Source of the DNA: Mesorhizobium kowhaii
GTDB lineage: Bacteria; Pseudomonadota; Alphaproteobacteria; Rhizobiales; Rhizobiaceae
DNA length: 64,000 nucleotides
Direction: 5' to 3'
Assembly: GCF_003253745.1 (NCBI RefSeq)
Contig: NZ_MZXV01000051.1
Location: 310,001-374,000, forward strand
Below are positions 35,663-44,046 of the stretch, piece after piece (position 1 is the stretch's first letter; the number at the start of each line of letters is the position of its first letter). The translations under genes and the position numbers were made by a program. The notes beneath the pieces are model-generated. The model ran no database searches and was not told the origin of the DNA. It worked only from the letters and a program-made list of their open reading frames with translations.

Positions 35663-36112
35663 ATGGGTAATTTCGACAAACTGCATCACATCTGCATCGT
35701 CGTGCACGATATCGACAAGGCGCAGGCCTACTATGACTCCATCGGCATCGGGCCGTGGGAGGCCTATCCACCGCTGGCCGAATACGAAGAACTCCAGGTC
35801 CCCAGCCCCGAGGGTTTCAGGGTGATGCAATACAGGATTTGCAACATGCCGAACGTTCAGCTGCAACTTTGCCAGCCGAGCGGCGATCCTTCACCACAGC
35901 GGATTCATCTCGATACCAAGGGTGAGGGCGTCTTCCATATCGGCTTTGAAGTCCGCGATGCGGACGCCGCCGAAGCCAAGGCGCAAACCGACGGGCTTTC
36001 CGTGCTGATGCGCGGGCGCCGGGAAAATCGCACCGGCTTCACCTACTACGACACGGCCGACAAAGCAGGCGTCATCCTGCTGACCAGGGCAACCAATCTG
36101 CCCGGCAAATGA
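35663..36112 (+). CDS. VOC/glyoxalase-superfamily protein
   Basis: 149-aa single-copy vicinal-oxygen-chelate protein with two beta-alpha-beta-beta-beta units. It starts FDKLHHICIVVHDIDKAQAYY and has the second metal-ligand strand GVFHIGFEVRD. The family includes methylmalonyl-CoA epimerase-like isomerases, lyases and ring-cleaving dioxygenases. It ends the operon begun by the ThDP decarboxylase. The usual terminal metal Glu is not obvious in VILLTRA, so catalysis is uncertain. Confidence 0.82.
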   Translation: MGNFDKLHHICIVVHDIDKAQAYYDSIGIGPWEAYPPLAEYEELQVPSPEGFRVMQYRICNMPNVQLQLCQPSGDPSPQRIHLDTKGEGVFHIGFEVRDADAAEAKAQTDGLSVLMRGRRENRTGFTYYDTADKAGVILLTRATNLPGK

Positions 36113-36167
36113 TCCGCGCGACGGATTGGGGAGGTCGACGAGGATCGAGTGCGGGACGACTGGTCCG

Positions 36168-36821
36168 TCAGCTGCCCCGCAATTCCTGAAGCCGGTCGAC
36201 CAGGAATTTGCCGCTGGTGATGATATGCATTTCCAAAAGGCCAACGGCGCGCAGTGTATCCTTGGCTTCGCACAGGTCTATGAGCTGCCAGTGGTCGCGG
36301 TCGGACTGTGCCTGGATCTCGGTGAGCGTTACCATCATGCGTGTGTACCGTTCCAACTGCTGGTAGATGCGCCCCACCAATTCGATCGTCGCCTTGCGGC
36401 CGGACGGCGCGTAGAGCGTGGCGTGGAAGTTCCAGTTCAGCTGGTTCGAGTACTCACCGGTCTTGCCCTGTTCCTGGTGCTGCTCCGCTCGTTCCCGGGC
36501 AAGCGCGAGGTCGGCGTCCGTCATTCTTGGAATGGCCAAGGCAAGCAGCCATGTTTCGATCCGGGCCCGCAATTCGTAGAGCTCAAGAATCTCGTCCAGG
36601 GAAATGGAGGTGACGACAGCTCCTTTGTGGGAAACCAGCGTGACGAAGCCTTCCGAGTGAAGCTGATGTAGCGCCTCCCGTACGGGAATTCGGCTGACCC
36701 CGAACTCGGTGGCCAGATGCTCCTGCCGCAACTGGAGATTGGCCGCGTATTCGCCCATCAGGATTTTCTGCCTGATGGCATCGGCGACCTGGGTCGAGAT
36801 GGTTTTCTTTTGTACGAGCAT
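36168..36821 (-). CDS. GntR/FCD-family regulator, candidate controller of the oxidase/PxpABC genes
   Basis: 217-aa regulator with an N-terminal winged helix (ISTQVADAIRQKILMGEY, FGVSRIPVREALHQL) and a C-terminal FCD domain. It follows the FAD oxidase gene on the same strand after 107 bases and may be co-transcribed with it. TATCCAAT/ATTGGATA-type sites in the divergent promoters at 38.1-38.3 kb and 47.8-47.9 kb are candidate targets. It is convergent with the VOC gene. Confidence 0.88.
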   Translation of the reverse strand: MLVQKKTISTQVADAIRQKILMGEYAANLQLRQEHLATEFGVSRIPVREALHQLHSEGFVTLVSHKGAVVTSISLDEILELYELRARIETWLLALAIPRMTDADLALARERAEQHQEQGKTGEYSNQLNWNFHATLYAPSGRKATIELVGRIYQQLERYTRMMVTLTEIQAQSDRDHWQLIDLCEAKDTLRAVGLLEMHIITSGKFLVDRLQELRGS

Positions 36822-36928
36822 GAATCAGCCTGGGGGCGGCCGCCTAGTCTTTTGAATGGCGCCGTTTTGATTGAAGAAGTGGACGCATAGCACCGTTGTC
36901 ACTGCGATGCCATGCCGCCCGTTTCGCG

Positions 36929-38107
36929 TCAGTAGACATGTTCTTCGATGGGCTGGTTGGCGGCGATCCGTTCGTAGCGGAAGGCCGACAGGTCGATAGA
37001 GCGATACTCGCCGTAGGCGATGAGGTCACTGACGCCTGAGCCGGTGGCCGCCGCATGCATCATGCCGTGGCCGCTGAAGCCGGTGGCCAGCACAAGGTTC
37101 GAGACCTCGGGATGTCGACCGATGATGCCGCTGTGGTCGAACGTATTGTACTCGTAGAGCCCTGCCCAGGCGCGCAGCATCCGCAATTGTTCGAACCCAG
37201 GCACACGATGGGCCAACGCTGGCCAGATCAACTCGTCGAACAGTTCGTAGTCCACATCCAGGCCAAAGTCGTCTGGCTCGTTCTCGCGGACCGGCGGAAC
37301 ACCGCACAGGAAGAGCTGACCTTCCGGCCGCAGCCAGAGGCCGCTTGTGTCGAAGATGAAGGGGCAGTTCTCGATCTTTGCCGGCGTTTCGAAGACGAAG
37401 ACGCATCGCTTGCTTGGGACGACCGGCAGGTCGGCGCCGGCCATCCTGGCAATGCCCGCGCTCCATGGTCCGGCCGCGTTGATCACCGTGCCGGCGGCAA
37501 GCCGGTCGCCATTGTCCAGCACCACTTCACCTACCTTGCTGGAAGACGCCATGGTCAGTCCGGTCACGGTCGCGGCAAGATAGTCGACGCCCTGCGTGCG
37601 CGCCTTGCGGCGGAATGCCTGCATCAGGCCAGGGCCGTCGAACCAGCCTTCGCTGCCAAGGCCGAGTGAGCCGAGGGCGAGATCGTCCGTGTTAAGCCAC
37701 GGGAAGCGCCGCGCCAGATCGACCTGCTCGATCAGTTCCGCGTCGACTCCCATGCCGCGCTGAACGCGGTTCTTGGCACGTTGCGCGTCGGCCCGCTCAG
37801 GCGTCGCCAGCACGAGATACCCGGGCTCATGCAGTCCGATGTCGGCCAACTCGTCGCCAATGGCAAGCCGAGTCTTTACCTGACGCAGGAAGTCGATGCT
37901 GAACCGCGACATGGCGATGTTCGGCGCTGTACCGAACTGCTGGCGAATGGCGCTGGTCGACAAGGAGGACGAGGACGCCGTGTAGTAGGGATCCCGCTCG
38001 ATCACCGCGATCTTGCCACCGAAATCCGGATTGGCAGACAGGAAGTAGGCGATCGAGCTGCCGACGACGCCTCCGCCGACGATTACCACATCATAGTTTG
38101 TGCCCAT
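36929..38107 (-). CDS. FAD-dependent amino acid oxidase/dehydrogenase (DAO family)
   Basis: 392-aa flavoprotein of the D-amino-acid/sarcosine/glycine oxidase family. The Rossmann motif is YDVVIVGGGVVGSSIAYFL, the C-terminal FAD segment is VLATGFSGHGMMHAAATG, and GPWSAGIARMAGADLPVVP is the usual middle region. It oxidises a secondary or D-amino group on a small amino acid. The ATG at 38105-38107 is chosen; another in-frame ATG lies 30 bases upstream. It is divergent from the aminotransferase operon. Confidence 0.88.
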   Translation of the reverse strand: MGTNYDVVIVGGGVVGSSIAYFLSANPDFGGKIAVIERDPYYTASSSSLSTSAIRQQFGTAPNIAMSRFSIDFLRQVKTRLAIGDELADIGLHEPGYLVLATPERADAQRAKNRVQRGMGVDAELIEQVDLARRFPWLNTDDLALGSLGLGSEGWFDGPGLMQAFRRKARTQGVDYLAATVTGLTMASSSKVGEVVLDNGDRLAAGTVINAAGPWSAGIARMAGADLPVVPSKRCVFVFETPAKIENCPFIFDTSGLWLRPEGQLFLCGVPPVRENEPDDFGLDVDYELFDELIWPALAHRVPGFEQLRMLRAWAGLYEYNTFDHSGIIGRHPEVSNLVLATGFSGHGMMHAAATGSGVSDLIAYGEYRSIDLSAFRYERIAANQPIEEHVY

Positions 38108-38152
38108 TCCGGTCGTGTTCCCTATCTCGAATGTCATACGTGGCGGCAGGAG

Positions 38153-38161
38153 ATTGGATAC
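38153..38161. promoter_or_regulatory. ATTGGATAC operator-like site near the FAD oxidase start
   Basis: ATTGGATAC lies 45 bases upstream of the FAD oxidase start codon. The same nine bases occur at 47930-47938 near the RraA-like gene. Inverted TTATCCAAT copies lie at 38247-38255 and 47777-47785. Confidence 0.5.
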
Positions 38162-38239
38162 TTTTCTCACCGGCGCCGCCTCTCCGACAAGACATAGCCC
38201 GGTCTTTGACGCAGAAAAAGGGGTTTGACGTCGAAAAGA

Positions 38240-38260
38240 GAATACATTATCCAATTTGTA
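38240..38260. promoter_or_regulatory. TTATCCAAT site within an ATACA-N10-TGTAT dyad
   Basis: ATACA (38242-38246) and TGTAT (38257-38261) are inverted repeats around TTATCCAATT. The motif TTATCCAATTT recurs at 47777-47787 at the other divergent promoter of this region. It lies about 55 bases upstream of the aminotransferase start. Confidence 0.55.
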
Positions 38261-38311
38261 TCGAACACCATCTGCCCGGCGGGCCGGGGCAGTCATGCCG
38301 AGGATTGTTCC

Positions 38312-39514
38312 GTGGGCCTCATCGCTCCCCGTCTCGACGTCATCAAGCCAAGCCCCAGCATGGCGGTCACCGCCCGGGCCATTGAAATGCGCTCGGCCGG
38401 CATCGACGTCGTCAGCCTGAGTGCGGGCGAGCCGGATTTTCCGACGCCCCCGCACATCGTCGAGGCGGCCTACGAGGCCATGCGCAGGGGTGAGACGCGC
38501 TATACGGCGGTGGACGGTACGGCCGCGCTCAAAAAGTCGGTGGCCGGGAAATTCAGGCGCGAGAACGGCCTCGACTACAAGCCCTCGCAAATCTCTGTCG
38601 CGGGCGGTGCGAAGCAAATCATCTACAATGCCTTGCTGGCAACGCTCGCCCCGGGTGACGAGGTGGTTGTTCCCGCACCGTATTGGGTTTCCTACACCGA
38701 CATCGTCCTGCTCGGTGAAGGCAAGCCCGTGGTCGTCCCCTGTACAGAGACGGATGGCTTCAAGCTGAAACCGCAAGCCCTGCGGGAAGCCATCACCGGG
38801 CGCACAAAATGGCTGCTCCTCAATACGCCATCCAATCCGACCGGCGCCGTCTACAGTCGTGACGAACTCGCCGGGCTGGCCGCGGTGTTGCTCGATCACC
38901 CGCATGTCCACATTCTGACCGACGACATCTACGAGCACATTCTGTTCGACGGGCGCACCTTCCATACCATCGCCGCTGTCGAGCCACGGCTGAAGGACCG
39001 TACGCTGACGGTCAACGGCGTATCGAAGGCCTACGCCATGACCGGCTGGAGGATCGGCTATGCCGGCGGGCCGGAAGCGCTGATCCGCGCTATGGCCACC
39101 GTGCAGAGCCAAAGCACGTCGAACCCGTCATCCATCTCGCAGGCCGCGACCATAGCCGCACTGGAAGGTCCCCAGGACTTTCTTCGCCCGCGGGCGCTCG
39201 AATTCCAGGCACGGCGTGATCGAGCGCTGGAGCTGCTGCGGGCAATCCCTGGCCTCGCCTGCCAGACGCCGGAGGGCGCCTTCTACCTCTATCCCAATTG
39301 CTCGGCCTTGATCGGCCGTCGCCGCCCGGACGGCACTCTTATCGGCAGCGACGACGAGCTCTCGCTCTACCTGCTCGACCAGGCGCGGGTCGCGGTGGTG
39401 CAGGGCTCGGCTTACGGCTTGTCGCCGCATTTCCGCATTTCCATAGCCACGTCGATGGACCTGATCGAAAAAGCGATCGGGCGCATCGCCGAGGCCGTGG
39501 AAGCGTTGCGGTAG
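38312..39514 (+). CDS. Class I PLP-dependent aminotransferase (aspartate aminotransferase-like)
   Basis: 400-aa fold-type I aminotransferase of the aspartate/prephenate aminotransferase group. Visible are VVSLSAGEPDFPTPPHI, NTPSNPTGAVYSRDEL, ILTDDIYEHILFDG, the PLP Lys in TVNGVSKAYAMTGWRIGYAG, and the carboxylate-binding Arg in HFRISIATS. The start is a GTG at 38312 with AGGA seven bases ahead; the open frame begins earlier without similarity. It leads an operon with the biotin carboxylase genes and pxpA. Confidence 0.92.
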   Translation: MGLIAPRLDVIKPSPSMAVTARAIEMRSAGIDVVSLSAGEPDFPTPPHIVEAAYEAMRRGETRYTAVDGTAALKKSVAGKFRRENGLDYKPSQISVAGGAKQIIYNALLATLAPGDEVVVPAPYWVSYTDIVLLGEGKPVVVPCTETDGFKLKPQALREAITGRTKWLLLNTPSNPTGAVYSRDELAGLAAVLLDHPHVHILTDDIYEHILFDGRTFHTIAAVEPRLKDRTLTVNGVSKAYAMTGWRIGYAGGPEALIRAMATVQSQSTSNPSSISQAATIAALEGPQDFLRPRALEFQARRDRALELLRAIPGLACQTPEGAFYLYPNCSALIGRRRPDGTLIGSDDELSLYLLDQARVAVVQGSAYGLSPHFRISIATSMDLIEKAIGRIAEAVEALR

Positions 39515-39522
39515 TGCCGGCG

Positions 39523-39963
39523 ATGGATCTCGACTTCGTCCAGAGACTGATCGAATTTGTCTCGCGTTCGCCCATTGGTGAACTGGAAGTCGAGCGCGAT
39601 CGGGTTCGCATCCGCATTTCCAGGCAGGCGAAGCCGGCGCAATCTGCATCGCCGCAGCCAGGGCCAGCACTAGGCACCGCCGTTTCCTCAAATCCGGCTC
39701 CGACGGCTCCATCCATCGCGCGGCATTCAATCCGCGCGCCGCTGACCGGCGTGTTCTACCGTTCCGGCAACGAAGGCGAACCGCCGCTCGCTTCGGTCGG
39801 CGATGTGGTCGAGGAAGGGCAGAAGGTCGGCGTCCTGGAAGCCATGAAGACGTTCAATGTCGTGGAATCCGATCGCGCCGGAAGGATCGTGCAGATCGCT
39901 TTCGATGACCATGCCGCCGTGCAGTCCGGCGACGTGCTGTTCGTTCTGGAAGATTTGGGGTAA
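39523..39963 (+). CDS. accB: Biotin carboxyl carrier protein
   Basis: 146-aa AccB-type protein. The C-terminal biotinyl domain (about residues 70-146) has GVLEAMKTFNVVES, with Lys109 as the biotin attachment site. The preceding region is a Pro/Ala-rich linker and the N-terminus (MDLDFVQRLIEFVSRS) resembles AccB. It starts eight bases after the aminotransferase stop and is five bases from accC. Housekeeping acetyl-CoA carboxylase normally has its own accBC, so this is probably a dedicated pathway copy. Confidence 0.9.
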   Translation: MDLDFVQRLIEFVSRSPIGELEVERDRVRIRISRQAKPAQSASPQPGPALGTAVSSNPAPTAPSIARHSIRAPLTGVFYRSGNEGEPPLASVGDVVEEGQKVGVLEAMKTFNVVESDRAGRIVQIAFDDHAAVQSGDVLFVLEDLG

Positions 39964-39968
39964 GGGCG

Positions 39969-41342
39969 ATGTTCGATACCGTCCTTATCGCCAACCGCGG
40001 TGAAATTGCACTACGCATCCTGCGCGCCTGCCGCGATCTCGGTTTGAAGACGGTGGCGGCCCATTCGGAAGCCGATGCGAGCCTTCGCCATGTCGCATTG
40101 GCGAACAGGGCGATCTGCATCGGACCGGCAGCCTCGACGGAGAGCTATCTCAACATCGCGGAAATCGTCACCGCCGCGCAACTCACCGGCGCGGGCGCCA
40201 TCCATCCGGGCTACGGCTTCCTCTCGGAAAACGCAGCCTTTGCCGAGGCTGTCGAAAATGCCGGCCTTGCCTTCATCGGGCCGTCAGCGGCGGCGATCCA
40301 CACCATGGGCGACAAGGTCTCCGCCAAGCGTACGATGATCGCTGCCGGCGTTCCCTGCGTTTCGGGCTCGGAGGGTGCGCTGCCGCAGGACGGGCAAGCG
40401 GTGCGCGCCATTGCCGAGGCTATTGGCTATCCGGTCATCGTGAAGGCGGCGGGCGGCGGCGGCGGGCGCGGCATGCGGATCGTGCGCGAAGAGCGCGCAC
40501 TGATGGAGGCCGTGTCGCTGGCGCGAGAGGAAGCCGGCCGGGCCTTCGGCAACGCGCAAGTCTATCTGGAGAAATTCCTCGAGCACCCGCGCCATATCGA
40601 GATCCAGATTCTGGCGGACAAGCACGGTACAGCGGTCTGGCTCGGCGAGCGTGATTGCTCCATGCAACGCCGCCATCAGAAAATCATCGAGGAAGCTCCG
40701 GCGCCCGACATCGCCCGCGAGGCGATCGCCGAGATCGGCGACCTCTGCGCCCACGCATGCCTGACCATCGGCTATACCGGTGCGGGCACCTTCGAATTCC
40801 TCTACGAGGACGGGCACTTTTATTTCATCGAGATGAACACCCGAGTGCAGGTGGAGCATCCCGTCACCGAACTTGTCACCGGCATCGACATTGTGCGGGA
40901 ACAGATCCGCATCGCACGGGGCGAGCCCCTGTCGTTCAGCCAAGAAGACATCCGCATTCAGGGCCACGCTGTCGAATGCCGCATCAACGCTGAAGATCCT
41001 TACAGCTTCCGGCCACACCCAGGCCGGGTCGAGCGCTGGACGCCGCCCGGCGGTCCCGGAATCCGCGTCGAATCGCATCTCTACTCCGGCTACACGGTGC
41101 CGCCGCATTACGATTCGCTGGTGGCCAAGCTGCTGGCGCATGGCGCGACGCGAGCCGAGGCGATCCGGCGCATGAGCGGGGCGCTGGGCGAGATGGACGC
41201 TGTCGGCATCGCCACCAACGCGCCGCTGCACAGCATCCTGATGGAGGAGCGCGGCTTCGCCGCCGGAGGCTTCGATATCCATCATCTCGACCGTCTCATT
41301 AAAGGCGGTCTGCTCGAGGGACGAGGCGGCGATGACGGTTGA
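39969..41342 (+). CDS. accC: Biotin carboxylase
   Basis: 457-aa ATP-grasp enzyme that carboxylates BCCP biotin using bicarbonate. Signatures are VLIANRGEIALRILRAC, the glycine-rich KAAGGGGGRGMRIV, HPRHIEIQILADKHG, RDCSMQRRHQKIIEEAPAP, and FYFIEMNTRVQVEHPVTELV with the active-site residues. No AccA/AccD or PccB-type carboxyltransferase is nearby. The only carboxyltransferase-like partners in the region are PxpB and PxpC, homologues of the carboxyltransferase domain of urea carboxylase. Confidence 0.93.
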   Translation: MFDTVLIANRGEIALRILRACRDLGLKTVAAHSEADASLRHVALANRAICIGPAASTESYLNIAEIVTAAQLTGAGAIHPGYGFLSENAAFAEAVENAGLAFIGPSAAAIHTMGDKVSAKRTMIAAGVPCVSGSEGALPQDGQAVRAIAEAIGYPVIVKAAGGGGGRGMRIVREERALMEAVSLAREEAGRAFGNAQVYLEKFLEHPRHIEIQILADKHGTAVWLGERDCSMQRRHQKIIEEAPAPDIAREAIAEIGDLCAHACLTIGYTGAGTFEFLYEDGHFYFIEMNTRVQVEHPVTELVTGIDIVREQIRIARGEPLSFSQEDIRIQGHAVECRINAEDPYSFRPHPGRVERWTPPGGPGIRVESHLYSGYTVPPHYDSLVAKLLAHGATRAEAIRRMSGALGEMDAVGIATNAPLHSILMEERGFAAGGFDIHHLDRLIKGGLLEGRGGDDG

Positions 41343-41727
41343 GGAAATCGAAAGGCTGGCCGCCTGGTGCGCAAGCGCGGGCATTGGCGAGATCGAACTG
41401 GCGGAGGCCGGGTTTTCGCTGCGCCTGCTTATGCAATCCGTTGTTGCCGAAACACCCGTGGCTGTGGCCGAAGCGCCGGTGGCAGAAATGGTCTTCAAGG
41501 GCGTGCGCGCGCCTGGCGTCGGCGTGTTCCGTCTCAATCATCCAACGACCGGCCACCCGGTTGCCGAACCTGGCCAGACAGTTCGCAAGGGCGAGACCGT
41601 CGGCGTCCTGCAGGTTGGCCCATGCCTGAAAGCAGTCGTGGCGCCAGCAGATGGCGTGTTCGGCACGGCGCTGGTCGAGGACGGAGCGGTCGTCGGTTAC
41701 GGCACGCCGCTCTACGAATTGGCATGA
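41332..41727 (+). CDS. Biotinyl/lipoyl-like carrier protein lacking the biotin lysine
   Basis: 131-aa protein overlapping the end of accC by 11 bases. Its C-terminal half is a biotinyl-domain fold (VRAPGVGVFRLNH, GQTVRKGETVGVL, VAPADGVFGTALVEDGAVV). Where BCCP has EAMK it reads QVGP, with Pro97 at the lysine position, so it cannot be biotinylated there. It may be a structural adaptor or a decoy of the true carrier. Tight packing suggests selection rather than decay. Confidence 0.8.
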   Translation: MTVEEIERLAAWCASAGIGEIELAEAGFSLRLLMQSVVAETPVAVAEAPVAEMVFKGVRAPGVGVFRLNHPTTGHPVAEPGQTVRKGETVGVLQVGPCLKAVVAPADGVFGTALVEDGAVVGYGTPLYELA

Positions 41728-41765
41728 AGGCACAGGCGATCGTTCGAACCATTGAGGAAAGCGCC

Positions 41766-42545
41766 ATGACGGCCAAGGGACTGCAGGTCGATATCAATTC
41801 CGACATGGGCGAAGGCTTCGGCGCCTACAGACTCGGTGACGACGCGGCGATCCTCGACATCGTCAGCTCCGCCAACGTGGCCTGCGGCTTTCACGCCGGT
41901 GACCCCGAGATCATGGCGGCCACTTTCTCGATGGCGCGCGAGAAGGGCGTCGCCGTTGGCGCGCATCCGAGCTTCGCCGATCTGTGGGGGTTCGGACGCC
42001 GCGTCATCCCGCATTCGGTGGACGAGATCGAAAGGCTGGTCGCCTACCAGATCGGCGCGGCGCAGGCGCTCTCCGCCTATGCCGGCCACCCGATCCGCTA
42101 CGTCAAGGCGCATGGCGCGCTGGGCAACCTTACCCAGACCGACCGCGGTGTCGCCGAAGCCGTGACGCGCGCGGTCAAGGCCGTCGATCCCAGCCTGATA
42201 TGCCTGGCCATTGCGCTGGGCTTCCAAGACAGGATCGCGCGCGACGCGGGCCTGACGGTCAGGTCCGAGATCTTCGCCGACCGTGCCTACACGGAGGAAG
42301 GCTTTCTTGTCTCGCGCAAGCTGGAAGGCGCGGTCATTCACGATGCGGAGAAGGCGGCGGAACGGGTCGTCCGGATGGTCAAGCAAGGCGCCATCGAGAC
42401 GATTTCCGGGCAGGCGCTCAAAACACCAATCGATTCGATCTGCGTTCATAGTGACACGCCGGCGGCAGTCGTAATTGCCGCGCGCGTCCGGGCCCGCCTG
42501 GAAGAGGACGGGATCAGCGTTAGAGCATTCGCGGCAATCGCTTGA
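41766..42545 (+). CDS. pxpA: 5-oxoprolinase subunit A (LamB/YcsF family)
   Basis: 259-aa protein of the LamB/YcsF family, a subunit of the prokaryotic ATP-dependent 5-oxoprolinase PxpABC that opens pyroglutamate to glutamate. Motifs are VDINSDMGEGFGAY, SSANVACGFHAGDPEIM, YVKAHGALGNLTQTD and the C-terminal SICVHSDTPAAV. The ATG at 41766 has GAGGAA six bases ahead; an ATG at 41724, overlapping the previous stop, is possible. PxpB and PxpC are encoded 4 kb away on the other strand. Confidence 0.9.
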   Translation: MTAKGLQVDINSDMGEGFGAYRLGDDAAILDIVSSANVACGFHAGDPEIMAATFSMAREKGVAVGAHPSFADLWGFGRRVIPHSVDEIERLVAYQIGAAQALSAYAGHPIRYVKAHGALGNLTQTDRGVAEAVTRAVKAVDPSLICLAIALGFQDRIARDAGLTVRSEIFADRAYTEEGFLVSRKLEGAVIHDAEKAAERVVRMVKQGAIETISGQALKTPIDSICVHSDTPAAVVIAARVRARLEEDGISVRAFAAIA

Positions 42546-42621
42546 TAAATACTATCTGCCGAGAGCTGCGCAGGCGGCGAGGTCGAACTTCGTCCATTTT
42601 GGAACCACTTAAGGAGCAGTC

Positions 42622-42915
42622 ATGATGACTAAGGGATATCTTATCGCGCAAGTCACCGTCACCAATTCGGACGCGTACTCCAACTACGCCAAGGTTGCGG
42701 GCGATTTGCTGAAACAATATGGCGCCCGCGTCTTCGTCAAACCAGAGACCGCCTTGATCAAGGAAGGAAACCCCAAAGCCCGCACATTGATTTTCGAGTT
42801 TGGGAGCTTCGACAAGGCAAAGGAATTCTGGGACAGCCCAGAATATGCCGAAGCCAAGGCTCTGCGGGCAGGCGCCGCCGATGGCGACTTCATCCTCATC
42901 GAGGGTACCGACTGA
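42622..42915 (+). CDS. DUF1330 family protein
   Basis: 97-aa dimeric alpha-beta barrel type protein. It matches DUF1330 by KGYLIAQVTVTNSDAYSNYA and FVKPETALIKEGNPKARTL, with a C-terminal FDKAKEFWDSPEYAEAKALR. AAGGAG lies six bases before the ATG. The function is unknown; such proteins often sit at the end of catabolic operons, as here. Confidence 0.87.
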   Translation: MMTKGYLIAQVTVTNSDAYSNYAKVAGDLLKQYGARVFVKPETALIKEGNPKARTLIFEFGSFDKAKEFWDSPEYAEAKALRAGAADGDFILIEGTD

Positions 42916-42973
42916 TTTGAATGCCATCGCGTTTTCGCTGCATCCAAAACCGCCCGACTGGCTCACGATCGAT

Positions 42974-44005
42974 TCAAACGCCGCCGAGGCCTTCGTCGAG
43001 AAGACGGTCGAGCTGTTCGATCTCCTTGGCTGAGAGGCTGATGCCGTCCCTTTCCGCTGTCGCGCGCGCAAGGAACCGCCGCTGCGAGGGCAGGCGCGCA
43101 CCCTGGCCAAGGATCGCCTCGAACAGAGCCTCGGCGCGGCCCAGCGGATTTCCGGGACGGCCGGCGGAAAAAGCTTGTGGCGAGAAAGCGATGATCAACT
43201 CTCCATGCGACGGAAAAAGTGTCGTGGTGCCGAGCAGATCGAGTGCCTCGGGACTGGTCTGGTCGCCGATCATGATCCCGGCGAGCAGCTCGATCATCGT
43301 TCCGATGGCGGAACCCTTGTGCCCGCCGAAGGAAAGCATGGCACCCGCCAGGGCAGCTTCGGGATCCGTCGTTGGCCTGCCATCCGAATCCATGGCCCAG
43401 CCTTCCGGCAGCGCTTTGCCGGCCCGGCGATGGAGCTCGATCTCGCCTCGCGCGGCAACCGAGGTCGCGAAGTCGAAAACATAAGGTGGCTGTCCTTCGC
43501 GCGGCCAGCCGAAGGCAAAGGGATTGGTGCCCAGCAGGGGTCTGTTGCCGCCGGTCGGGGCGACGGTAGCATAGCTCGGACACATGGCCAGGCCGGCAAG
43601 ACCGGCTTGTGTCAATCCTTCGACCTCGGCCCAAAGGGCGGAAAAATGCACGGCATCGTTGATCACAAGCGCGGCGACACCGCACGAGCGTGCCCGCTCG
43701 ATCAACACCGGCAGGCCCAATTCAAAAGCCGGGTTGGCGAAGCCGCGCTTAGCATTCACTTTCACGATGGCGGGAGCGTCTTGCGGCAGCAATTCAGGCA
43801 CCGCGTCCGGTTCCACCTTTCCGGCCTTGATCGTCCGCAGGGCACCTTCAATCCGGTAGACACCATGCGACTTGCAGGCATCGCGTTCCGCCGCGACGAT
43901 GACCCGTGCGATGGCGCTGGCCTGGATGGCGTTCAGTCCGGCCTTGCGGAAAATCGCATCGATGCGCTTATGCAATGCATCGATGGTGAGAACGGTATTG
44001 CTCAT
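42974..44005 (-). CDS. Malate/lactate dehydrogenase-type (Ldh2 family) oxidoreductase
   Basis: 343-aa NAD(P)-dependent enzyme of the Ldh2/MDH2 superfamily, which also includes delta-1-piperideine/pyrroline-2-carboxylate reductases. Typical are VINDAVHFSALWAEVEGL with the catalytic His, TGGNRPLLGTNPFAFGWP, FDFATSVAARGEIELHRR and GGHKGSAIGTMIELLAG. With a neighbouring amino acid oxidase, reduction of a cyclic imino acid is an attractive possibility. Ureidoglycolate or 2-hydroxyacid oxidation are alternatives. Confidence 0.86.
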   Translation of the reverse strand: MSNTVLTIDALHKRIDAIFRKAGLNAIQASAIARVIVAAERDACKSHGVYRIEGALRTIKAGKVEPDAVPELLPQDAPAIVKVNAKRGFANPAFELGLPVLIERARSCGVAALVINDAVHFSALWAEVEGLTQAGLAGLAMCPSYATVAPTGGNRPLLGTNPFAFGWPREGQPPYVFDFATSVAARGEIELHRRAGKALPEGWAMDSDGRPTTDPEAALAGAMLSFGGHKGSAIGTMIELLAGIMIGDQTSPEALDLLGTTTLFPSHGELIIAFSPQAFSAGRPGNPLGRAEALFEAILGQGARLPSQRRFLARATAERDGISLSAKEIEQLDRLLDEGLGGV

Positions 44006-44046
44006 CTCTGGCCTTCGGGGTTTGGCTACATGCGACGCATGTGACG

